A DNA stretch of 64,000 nucleotides from UBA12481 sp012523435 (GTDB lineage: Bacteria > Bacteroidota > Bacteroidia > Bacteroidales > UBA12481), in assembly GCA_028686135.1 (NCBI GenBank), contig JAQUCP010000008.1, positions 1 to 64,000 on the forward strand, read 5' to 3'. Each line of letters opens with the position of its first letter. The stretch's first letter is position 1. Below the pieces are notes generated by a model. It was not told the DNA's origin. It worked only from the letters and a program-made list of their open reading frames with translations, and did not search any database. Positions 43,728 through 51,548 of this stretch are shown piece by piece. The position numbers and the translations under genes are program-made.

Positions 43728-43800
43728 TTGTCCTGCCAGGGCTCGAACCTGGACTCTTCTGAACCAAAATCAGACGTGTTGCCAGTTACACCACAGGACA
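43728..43800 (-). tRNA. trnQ: tRNA-Gln (anticodon UUG)
   Basis: On the minus strand a complete cloverleaf can be drawn: acceptor TGTCCTG/CAGGACA, D-arm with GGTGTAACTGGCAACAC, anticodon stem TCTGA/TCAGA with loop TTTTGGT (anticodon TTG), and T-arm CCAGG-TTCGAGC-CCTGG. The discriminator base is A and CCA is not encoded. A -7 element lies about 10 bases upstream and a palindromic repeat follows. Confidence 0.95.
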
Positions 43801-43809
43801 AAGAGGCTA

Positions 43810-43817
43810 CAAAGATA
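43810..43817 (-). promoter_or_regulatory. -7 element TATCTTTG of tRNA-Gln
   Basis: Minus-strand TATCTTTG lies 9 bases before the tRNA 5' end, matching the Bacteroidota consensus. The remaining bases to 43988 are non-coding spacer in which I see nothing else. Confidence 0.5.
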
Positions 43818-43988
43818 ATGACAATTTGTAATTTCTGATTTGTACTTATTGAAATCGGTCTAAGGAATTTTCGCTCTTCATGCCTGGGGGCAATTCGGTA
43901 GCCAGGGTATGGAATAAAAAGTGTAATTTCACCCTCCTGACGGATGTGTTTTATACCGATGGATAACTTAACTTAACTAATTGATTTA

Positions 43989-45257
43989 ATGAATGTTTTG
44001 TTGATTGGGGCGGGAGCGCGCGAACATGCGTTGGCCTGGAAACTGGCTCGTAGTCCGATTTTGCAAAAATTATACATTGCCCCTGGTAATCCGGGAACAG
44101 CCGAGTGTGGGATTAATGTGGATATCCCAGTTAGCAATTTCCCCGCCATAGCTCAACTCGTCAGAAAAGAGAGTATCCACTTAGTCGTCGTTGGCCCAGA
44201 GGAACCCTTGGCCAACGGGATTAGAGATTTCTTCCGGGATCAGGATGATCTCGACTGGGTGGGAGTTATCGGCCCTGACCGTAGCGGAGCTAGGCTCGAA
44301 TCAAGCAAGGATTTTGCTAAGCAATTCATGATCCGAAACGGAATACCAACGGCGCACCATCAAACCTTTACAACAGCCAATGAACATGAGGCCGGAGATT
44401 TTATCCAATCACTCACACCACCGTATGTGCTTAAAGCTGACGGACTTGCTGCTGGTAAAGGGGTCCTCATTGTGGAGGATCCAGACCAGGCTCTCATGGA
44501 AATTCACCAGATGTTCAACGGGAAGTTTGGCTTAGCCGGCTCGAAAGTGGTGGTGGAAGAGTTCCTCCATGGTATCGAACTGTCTGTTTTCATACTCACC
44601 GACGGAGAATCCTACCTGCTGCTCCCCGAAGCAAAAGATTATAAGCGTATTGGAGAGGGCGATACCGGTTCCAATACCGGCGGAATGGGCGCAGTCTCAC
44701 CAGTACCCTTCGCTGATGCTACTTTTATCGAAAAGGTGAAGCAGCGCATTATCGAACCTACAATTAATGGGTTGAAATCGGAACAGATAGACTATCAGGG
44801 ATTTATATTTTTCGGTCTGATGAACGTCAACGGGGATCCTTACGTGATTGAATATAACGTCAGAATGGGAGATCCCGAATCTGAAGTGGTTATCCCGCGA
44901 TTGGAAACCGACCTGCTCGACCTTTTTAAGGCCGTTAAGGAGAGGCGCCTGAAAGATAAAGCCGTGGAGATCAGTCAGGAGGCCGCTGCTACCATTATGC
45001 TGGTATCACAAGGCTATCCAGGCACCTACGAGAAAGGATTCCCAATTAATGGTATTGGTCATATAGAGGATGGTCTGGTTTTTCATGCCGGAACAATACG
45101 GAAAGATGGCCAACTAATGACTAATGGAGGCCGGGTACTGGCACTGACAGCCATGGACCACTCCTGGACGCTTGCACTGGCTAAAGCCTACGAAATGGCC
45201 CGGCTGGTGAAATTTCATGGTATGTATCACCGAAAGGATATCGGATTTGACCTTTAA
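43989..45257 (+). CDS. purD: Phosphoribosylamine--glycine ligase
   Basis: The 422-residue ATP-grasp enzyme opens with MNVLLIGAGAREHALAWKL, the PurD N-domain. It contains KADGLAAGKGVLIV near 152 (ATP-grasp B region), GSNTGGMGAVSPVP near 228 and the metal-binding EYNVRMGDPESEVV near 290. It makes GAR in purine synthesis. The frame is intact and of normal length. A membrane protein gene follows 12 bases later. Confidence 0.95.
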   Translation: MNVLLIGAGAREHALAWKLARSPILQKLYIAPGNPGTAECGINVDIPVSNFPAIAQLVRKESIHLVVVGPEEPLANGIRDFFRDQDDLDWVGVIGPDRSGARLESSKDFAKQFMIRNGIPTAHHQTFTTANEHEAGDFIQSLTPPYVLKADGLAAGKGVLIVEDPDQALMEIHQMFNGKFGLAGSKVVVEEFLHGIELSVFILTDGESYLLLPEAKDYKRIGEGDTGSNTGGMGAVSPVPFADATFIEKVKQRIIEPTINGLKSEQIDYQGFIFFGLMNVNGDPYVIEYNVRMGDPESEVVIPRLETDLLDLFKAVKERRLKDKAVEISQEAAATIMLVSQGYPGTYEKGFPINGIGHIEDGLVFHAGTIRKDGQLMTNGGRVLALTAMDHSWTLALAKAYEMARLVKFHGMYHRKDIGFDL

Positions 45258-45269
45258 CCCAGTCAGATA

Positions 45270-46262
45270 ATGTTCCGGTTTATCAAGTCGATCAGCCTGG
45301 TTGTGCAGATCCTGGTACCGGTCATTGCACTGATCTTCTTTCTGCCCGTTCCGTTTCTTTCATTGGAACCTCCATACGCTATTCCTCAAGATGGGATTCA
45401 TCATGATATTGGTCAAGTAATCAGCAGGTTGCCTCATTGGGCCTCGGTCCTTGCTTCGCTCCTGGTTACCCTGGCGGCTGCCCTGATGCTCAACACCAGC
45501 GACCGAAAACATGTACTGACCGGCCGTCGCTCCTATGCTATCGCATTCGTGTTTATCTTCCTGATCGCCTCATCAGGACAAGCTTTCTTTTTCCATCCTG
45601 CTTTCCTGGCAGGATTGCTGATCCTAAACGGCAACCGCTACCTGCTGGAGCAATATAAGACAGAATCCTCATACCCGTTGGTGTTTAGCCAGGCTTTCAA
45701 CTGGAGCCTCGCAGGAGTAATCTATCCACCAGTGTTTTTCATCTTGCCAGCTGTGGTCATTGGAATGGTGCTGATGGGATCCGCAACTCTTCGGCATTTT
45801 CTGGTACTCTTAGCCGGACTGATTACCCCCATCATCCTGGTGCTGGCCATCTGGTTCCTAACGGGCCAACTAGACTATGAAATGGCTTCAATCCAGGAGT
45901 GGTTCGCATTACGAATAGATTTTATCCCAAACTTTTTGCGAAGCAACTGGTTAATCCTAGGCTGGCTACTGCTCATCCTGGTCTGCATTATCATCGCATC
46001 CGTAGGTTACCGAAATCCACGCGTCCAATCAAGACGCCTGTTCCAGGTAAACTTTATACAATTTATACTAACCCTTGGGATTCCGTTTTTTGTCCCGCTG
46101 GTCGGACCGGAAATCATCTGGATTCTCCTGATTCCAGTAACTTACTTCTTAACTTTCTGGCTCCTCGAAGTAAATAGAGAATGGAAACGTAACTTGTTTT
46201 TTATCATGATGTTAGCTAGTTGGCTAACTTTCTTGTTGAGCCATACTATTGTTACTTTGTAG
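45270..46262 (+). CDS. Polytopic membrane protein of unknown function (DUF6427-like)
   Basis: The 330-residue protein has about nine to ten hydrophobic segments (LVVQILVPVIALIFFLPVPFL, VLASLLVTLAAALMLNT, SYAIAFVFIFLIASSG and others). Its shape and the genetic linkage to purD recall DUF6427-type proteins of Bacteroidota, but the assignment is from general pattern only. No transport signature is seen. Confidence 0.55.
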   Translation: MFRFIKSISLVVQILVPVIALIFFLPVPFLSLEPPYAIPQDGIHHDIGQVISRLPHWASVLASLLVTLAAALMLNTSDRKHVLTGRRSYAIAFVFIFLIASSGQAFFFHPAFLAGLLILNGNRYLLEQYKTESSYPLVFSQAFNWSLAGVIYPPVFFILPAVVIGMVLMGSATLRHFLVLLAGLITPIILVLAIWFLTGQLDYEMASIQEWFALRIDFIPNFLRSNWLILGWLLLILVCIIIASVGYRNPRVQSRRLFQVNFIQFILTLGIPFFVPLVGPEIIWILLIPVTYFLTFWLLEVNREWKRNLFFIMMLASWLTFLLSHTIVTL

Positions 46263-46276
46263 GGCACTCATGCTAA

Positions 46277-47692
46277 ATGATGACATCCATGAATTCTGAA
46301 AGAACTAAACTGAAGATCTATTTTTGCGGTTCAATCCGCGGAGGAAGAGGTGATGTGCTGATTTACAAAGATTTAATTGCTCATCTTGGGCAGTTCGGAA
46401 CTGTTCTGACTGAACATGTGGGGAACCCCGAACTGACCAATGAGGGGCACCTACCTCCATCGGAAATCCATGATCGCGACTTGGCCTGGCTCCGGGAGGC
46501 AGATGCTGTAATAGCGGAGGTGACAACCCCGAGTTTAGGTGTAGGCTACGAGCTGGGTAGAGCCGTAACCCTTGGAAAACCAATCCTGTGCCTCTTTCGC
46601 CAAGGTGAAGATCGGTCTCTCTCGGGAATGATCTCTGGCTCTTCGTCCGTGGAAGTATTTGATTATGAAAGAGTTGAGGATGCCACTCGAATCATTGATG
46701 ATTTTCTGGGAAGAGTATCCGCATTCATCGCTCTGGAGACTATTCCGCGAGTTTCGATCGCCCCTCTTGCTACTCCTGTAGAACATTGTGAGCGATTGGA
46801 GAGCGTAATTTCTGGCATGCCCGAGCTATACATCAAACGGGATGATTACATCGGTCCTCTGGTGTGGGGAAATAAGCTGCGGAAACTGGAATACAGCCTG
46901 GCAGAGGCTAGAAATCAGGGTGTAACCACGCTGATCACCTGCGGCGGTATTCAGTCGAATCATGCCCGGATCACAGCTCAGTCGGCTATTAGATTCGGCT
47001 TCAACGTGATACTGGTATTAAATGGACCCCGACCGCTTAAACCGTCGGGTAACTTGCTGATAGACCAGAAAGTGGGTGTGCGGATTGAGTATGTGGGGAG
47101 TAGCGAAGAACGAACTCCACGAATGGAGCAGATCCAAGCCGAACTGACCGGGAAAGGTGAAAAATCTATGATCATACCGTTGGGGGCCTCGGATGCTACT
47201 GGATCCCTGGGGTTTGTCAGAGCCGCAAAAGAGCTGGTTTTACAGGAGCGGGAGCTTGGCTTTCATTTCGACTACCTGTTCCATTCAACCTCTTCAGGTG
47301 GAACACAAACAGGCCTGGAAATAGGTAAACGCCTCTTTGGCTTGCGTGCATCAATCATCGGAGTCAGCGCTGATAGCTCGCTTGAAGAGATCCAAGCTTC
47401 TATCAATCGATCGTCTGAACCAATCTTTCAACGAATCGGAAGCTCTATCCGGATTAACCCGGATGAAATCATCGTGGAAACCGGATTTGTTGGACCCGGA
47501 TACGGAGTCCCGTCGGCCGAATCCCTCGAAGCTGAGCGTATCTTTGCCGAAACAGAAGGAATCCTTCTGGATCAAACCTACACCGCAAAAGCTGCAGCAG
47601 GACTCATCGCTTATGCCCGACGGGGATTCTTCAAACCGTCTGATCGGGTTCTCTTCTGGCACACCGGCGGTACGATCGCTCTTTTTCAGTAA
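46277..47692 (+). CDS. Fusion: DNPH1-like nucleoside 5'-monophosphate N-glycosidase + D-cysteine desulfhydrase-like PLP enzyme
   Basis: The 471-residue protein has two complete domains. Residues about 12-145 match DNPH1/Rcl: IYFCGSIRGGRGDVLIY (Y15, S19), HDRDLAWLREADAVIAEV, SLGVGYELGRAV (E92) and GKPILCLFR. That family hydrolyses the N-glycosidic bond of 2'-deoxynucleoside 5'-monophosphates. Residues about 155-471 match D-cysteine desulfhydrase/ACC deaminase: GNKLRKLEYSL (Schiff-base K200), GGIQSNHARITA, GPGYGVPSAES, TYTAKAAAGLI and the PLP phosphate loop HTGG near the end. Both active sites look intact. There is no stop or frameshift between them. It starts 14 bases after the membrane protein gene and is followed by an NhaC antiporter. 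The joint function is unknown. Confidence 0.8.
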   Translation: MMTSMNSERTKLKIYFCGSIRGGRGDVLIYKDLIAHLGQFGTVLTEHVGNPELTNEGHLPPSEIHDRDLAWLREADAVIAEVTTPSLGVGYELGRAVTLGKPILCLFRQGEDRSLSGMISGSSSVEVFDYERVEDATRIIDDFLGRVSAFIALETIPRVSIAPLATPVEHCERLESVISGMPELYIKRDDYIGPLVWGNKLRKLEYSLAEARNQGVTTLITCGGIQSNHARITAQSAIRFGFNVILVLNGPRPLKPSGNLLIDQKVGVRIEYVGSSEERTPRMEQIQAELTGKGEKSMIIPLGASDATGSLGFVRAAKELVLQERELGFHFDYLFHSTSSGGTQTGLEIGKRLFGLRASIIGVSADSSLEEIQASINRSSEPIFQRIGSSIRINPDEIIVETGFVGPGYGVPSAESLEAERIFAETEGILLDQTYTAKAAAGLIAYARRGFFKPSDRVLFWHTGGTIALFQ

Positions 47693-47734
47693 CCTGACAC
47701 TATCGATATTTACATCATCTGACAGTACCTCAAG

Positions 47735-49117
47735 ATGGACTCACAAGGATTTATTAGCCTGATTCCGCCCCTGATTGCCCTGGGGTTAGCGCTCTGGAAA
47801 CGTAGAATCATTCCGGCATTGCTGATCGGCGGACTGATCGGCGCACTGGTTATGGCCGACAATAAATGGGTTTTCATCGTCAATTATCTCGAAAAAGTGA
47901 TCCAAGTAGCCGGCGATCGAGGTAACCTGCAGCTGATCTTGTTCGGCATCCTGGTTGGCGGACTGATCCGACTGATGGAGACAGCAGGAGGATTCAAAGG
48001 GATGATTCGCTTGCTAGAACAGCTGAATATCAGGGCAAAACGACCAGTATTCCTGCTTACCTGGGCAATCGGACTACTGATGATCCTCGAAAATTACTCG
48101 AATATCATGGTCAACGGAACAACCGTTGGCAGCCTGTATGATAAGCTGGGGATCCCCCGAACGAAAATGGCCTACTTCCTTCATTCTATCAGCATTAACT
48201 GGGTAGCTATTATCATGTTCAATAGCTGGGGAGCCTTCTATATGACACTCCTGGCTGGCCAGGGGATCAGCGATCCTTTCCGGGTCGTTGCGACAGCTAT
48301 GCCCTTGAACTTTTATTGTATCGCCAGTCTGCTGATGGTCGCGCTTACCATGATCTTTGGCTGGAACCTGGGAAAAATTGCGGGGGGCGAACCAGAGAAA
48401 ATGGAAGAAAAATTAACGGAGATCGATGATAATCAAAAGATATACAGCGGGATAGGGAAAAGAGACTATCTTCTGGTTGTTGTGCCAGTGGTGGTATTAG
48501 TGGGAACCATGATGATCAGCCTGTTTGCAACAGGCAATGGATCATTGATCCGTGGAGATGGTACTGCTTCCGTTTTTTATGCCGTCCTGGCCTCCATCGC
48601 CGTGTTGGCTGTGATGGTTCGTCTAAGGCCCAAAGATCAACGGCCGCCAATCGAAAAGACCATTTACTCAGGCATTGGTGAATTTATGGAGGTGGGGATT
48701 CTGCTGGCATTGGCTCTCACCTTGGGGGCCCTTTGTAAGGATATGGGTACGGGATATTATATTGCCGGACTGGCACAGGGAAATGTCCCGACATTCCTGA
48801 TGCCTCTCATCTTTTTCTTTGTTAGTTGCTTGATATCCTTCTCCACAGGGACTTCTTATGGAACATTCAGTATTATGGTGCCTCTGGCTGTGCCAGTGGC
48901 TGAAGCTATGGGAATTCCGTTACCGCTGATGTTTGCAGCGTGCATTTCCGGAGGAGTTTTTGGAGATAATACCTCCCCATTCTCCGATACCTCTGTGATT
49001 ACAGCCATCTCCTCGAGAATACCGGTGGTAACCCACGTGAAAACCCAGCTGCCCTACACCTTAATATCGGCATCAGTAGCCGCAGTGCTGTTTGTGATTG
49101 CTGGATTGGTGGCTTGA
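47735..49117 (+). CDS. NhaC family Na+/H+ antiporter-like transporter
   Basis: The 460-residue protein has about 11-12 membrane segments with NhaC family features: LILFGILVGGLIRLMETAGG, LENYSNIMVNGTTVG, SFSTGTSYGTFSIMVPLAV and the late GGVFGDNTSPFSDTSVI. Family members exchange sodium for protons or for organic or amino acid anions. Location 42 bases after the D-cysteine desulfhydrase fusion makes amino acid exchange a possibility, but this is inference. Confidence 0.85.
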   Translation: MDSQGFISLIPPLIALGLALWKRRIIPALLIGGLIGALVMADNKWVFIVNYLEKVIQVAGDRGNLQLILFGILVGGLIRLMETAGGFKGMIRLLEQLNIRAKRPVFLLTWAIGLLMILENYSNIMVNGTTVGSLYDKLGIPRTKMAYFLHSISINWVAIIMFNSWGAFYMTLLAGQGISDPFRVVATAMPLNFYCIASLLMVALTMIFGWNLGKIAGGEPEKMEEKLTEIDDNQKIYSGIGKRDYLLVVVPVVVLVGTMMISLFATGNGSLIRGDGTASVFYAVLASIAVLAVMVRLRPKDQRPPIEKTIYSGIGEFMEVGILLALALTLGALCKDMGTGYYIAGLAQGNVPTFLMPLIFFFVSCLISFSTGTSYGTFSIMVPLAVPVAEAMGIPLPLMFAACISGGVFGDNTSPFSDTSVITAISSRIPVVTHVKTQLPYTLISASVAAVLFVIAGLVA

Positions 49118-49140
49118 AGGGTTATCACCGCTCCGTTTGG

Positions 49141-49791
49141 TTAATTTACCTTGTAATTCGAGTACTGGATGATCACTTTCGCTGGTAAAGGCTCGTCAGA
49201 AACCTTATCCTCAGTGCCTTTGAACTCACTGATCATCTTGGCCGGAATACTCATATTGCTGATGTCGAAGGTGACGATGGTCTGATCAGGTAAATTGAAC
49301 GGATGGTTGGTAAATTTGAAATCGATCAGGTAAGAACCAGATTTTTTCGTGAACGTTTTCATCCGCATGACCGATAATTTCTGCGGGTCAATCCACAGCT
49401 GAGCCATGATAATGTCATCGAGATCTTCATCGGGAATGATTTTAATCACCACCGTTCGAATACCACTGATATCCTCCTCACCCGCACGAATCGCAGTATA
49501 AGGCCGGTTGATCAGCGATAGATAATCCATCTGCATCCCATTACGGGGCAGTAAGGCTAAGCCCTCTGCATCAAATTCAAACTGATCCGGTTTTAGATAG
49601 CGTACCTTGACAAAACGCTCCTTAATCTTGATAAACTCTACATCCACATTGATCCTCGCTTCCACTTCAAAGCTGTTGATTTTCTCCATGTTGGCGGCTA
49701 AAGCCTGAAGGAGCTCATCCGGCACTGACTGGGATTCTGCTTCTGCGAAAAAGCTGGCAAGTATTAGAATAAAAATTGATAATTTTCTCAT
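49141..49791 (-). CDS. LolA-like outer membrane lipoprotein-sorting protein
   Basis: The 216-residue protein has a signal peptide (KLSIFILILASFFAEA) followed by a LolA/RseB-like half-barrel pattern: LLQALAANMEKINSFEVEARI, KVRYLKPDQFEFD, AQLWIDPQKLSVMRMKTFTKKSG. It could carry lipids or lipoproteins through the periplasm. Its start lies two bases after the stop of an ABC permease gene, so it probably works with that transporter. No lipobox is seen. Confidence 0.7.
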   Translation of the reverse strand: MRKLSIFILILASFFAEAESQSVPDELLQALAANMEKINSFEVEARINVDVEFIKIKERFVKVRYLKPDQFEFDAEGLALLPRNGMQMDYLSLINRPYTAIRAGEEDISGIRTVVIKIIPDEDLDDIIMAQLWIDPQKLSVMRMKTFTKKSGSYLIDFKFTNHPFNLPDQTIVTFDISNMSIPAKMISEFKGTEDKVSDEPLPAKVIIQYSNYKVN

Positions 49792-49793
49792 TG

Positions 49794-50630
49794 TCAGGTT
49801 AATATGTCCTTCTTTTTAAAGTAGAATAGAGTAATCAGGCTGAAGATGGTGATGTAAATCACTTGTACCATAACCGCTAGGCCAATCTGTTTAAAAGTGA
49901 ATTCAGTTTCAAAGAACTCCTGCCAATAGGTAAGATAAGTGGTGAAAAAATAGGGCAGTACCGGTTCAAGCAGACTGGCTCCGACTGTTGAGATGATGGT
50001 GATTCCGATGATCAGAGCTATGGTCCCAATGATAGGACCGATGGAGTTGTCGGAGAAAGATGACAGGAAGAACGAGAGCCCCGCAACGGTAGTCATACAG
50101 AGCATTCCGTATGCGTAGGCACCTGCAAATCGCCAGAGTATATCGTCAGAGCTGATAATGCTTACCTTGGTAGTCATCACCAACATATCCCCGGGTCCGA
50201 ATAGCAGCCATCCCACTCCCATACTCAGGGCTATCATCAAAATGACCAGAAGCAGGGAGTAAATCAATCCGGCTATAAACTTGGAAATGACCAATTTAGT
50301 TCGACTAATGGGCCTGGTGAGTAGGATCCGGTACGTTCCGGCATTGGCTTCTCCGGCCAGCAGATCGCCAGTGACCAAAGCCACCAATATCGGAACATGA
50401 ATCCATAAGGTGTTCAGAATGATGTAGGATACTCCATACATATTGATCAGCTTTCCCTCAAAAATGAAACGATCGCTGAGGGTTGTGATGATCATTTGTA
50501 ACATCTCATCACCTTTGATATATATTCCCACCTGGATTGCCAGAACTATGATGAAAATAGCGCCAAATCCAATGTATGTTCTGGGTTTGGTAAAGATTTT
50601 GTACAGTTCGATACTAATGAGTTGCTTCAT
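49794..50630 (-). CDS. ABC-2 type transporter permease
   Basis: From the ATG at 50630 the product is 278 residues with about six membrane segments and the opening MKQLISIELYKIFTKPRTYIGFG typical of ABC-2 permeases. A loop with LLAGEANAGTYRILLTRPISRTKLVISKF matches permeases that pair with single ATPases. Its start overlaps the end of the ATPase gene by 17 bases. The substrate is unknown. Confidence 0.85.
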   Translation of the reverse strand: MKQLISIELYKIFTKPRTYIGFGAIFIIVLAIQVGIYIKGDEMLQMIITTLSDRFIFEGKLINMYGVSYIILNTLWIHVPILVALVTGDLLAGEANAGTYRILLTRPISRTKLVISKFIAGLIYSLLLVILMIALSMGVGWLLFGPGDMLVMTTKVSIISSDDILWRFAGAYAYGMLCMTTVAGLSFFLSSFSDNSIGPIIGTIALIIGITIISTVGASLLEPVLPYFFTTYLTYWQEFFETEFTFKQIGLAVMVQVIYITIFSLITLFYFKKKDILT

Positions 50631-51534
50631 TTTCAGTAAGTTGAAGAAAAAACTCTTCGAGTGATCTAACCGGTTCGATAGCAAAAATCCGGATTCCTCT
50701 GCCAAACAGAAAACCTGATAAATCGGGGATTTCGTCTTTGGTAACTTTAAACCAGACCCTGTCGGGTGTGCTTTTCTGGAGTTTATCAGCCCATTGGGTT
50801 TCTCGAATCGCCTGCCGAAGGGTGTCCGGATTGTCCACTACGAATGAAACCTGTTGCTCCTGACCGGTAACCAGATCGAAAACGCTGCCTTCGACCAGAG
50901 ATTTCCCTTTGTTGATGATAATCATTCGGTTAGCAATCTGCTCGATTTCGTAAAGGATGTGGCTGGATATCAGGATCGTAATTCCAAAGTCTTGGTTCAG
51001 CGACTTGACCAGTTCCCGGATCTCTTTTTGTCCTTGAGGGTCCAGTCCATTAGTGGGCTCATCCAGGATGATCAGCTCCGGTTTATGCAGGATAGTCTGG
51101 GCAATTCCGAGTCGTTGTTTCATCCCTTGGGAGAAGGTTCGCACCCGGCTTTCAGCGCGACTAAGGAGGCCGACTTGGTCAAGCACCTCATCCACCCGTC
51201 GGTTCAGGTCGGGAACAGCGGACAGTTTACCCAGGATTTGCAGGTTCTTCCTGGCTGTCAGGTAGTTGTAAAAGTCTGATTTTTCGACTAGTGCTCCAAC
51301 GCGATTAAGGATTTGGTATCGTTTAGCCGTAAGTTGCTCTCCAAAAAGTTTTATTTCGCCTGATGTTGGGCTGATGAGGGAAAGAATCATCCGGATAGTG
51401 GTACTTTTCCCGGAGCCATTCGGTCCGAGAAAACCATAGATATCACCGGGTAGAACTCTCAACGACAGCCGGTCAACGGCCCTAAAATGTCCGTAATCTT
51501 TGGTCAGTTCATTGATCTCAATATATGGGGTCAT
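50614..51534 (-). CDS. ABC transporter ATP-binding protein
   Basis: The 306-residue ATPase has Walker A GPNGSGKST near residue 37, the Q-loop region, signature FSQGMKQRLGIAQ near 135 and Walker B LIILDEPTNGLDP near 155, plus a C-terminal accessory domain. It pairs with the overlapping permease gene. The gene starts 14 bases after the GH78 stop, so it may be part of the same long transcript. Confidence 0.92.
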   Translation of the reverse strand: MTPYIEINELTKDYGHFRAVDRLSLRVLPGDIYGFLGPNGSGKSTTIRMILSLISPTSGEIKLFGEQLTAKRYQILNRVGALVEKSDFYNYLTARKNLQILGKLSAVPDLNRRVDEVLDQVGLLSRAESRVRTFSQGMKQRLGIAQTILHKPELIILDEPTNGLDPQGQKEIRELVKSLNQDFGITILISSHILYEIEQIANRMIIINKGKSLVEGSVFDLVTGQEQQVSFVVDNPDTLRQAIRETQWADKLQKSTPDRVWFKVTKDEIPDLSGFLFGRGIRIFAIEPVRSLEEFFLQLTENEATH

Positions 51535-51548
51535 AAAGGAGGCAGACT

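Noticed and set aside
49118..49140. Terminator between NhaC and the LolA-like gene
   Set aside because: No inverted repeat of useful length in the 23-base convergent gap.
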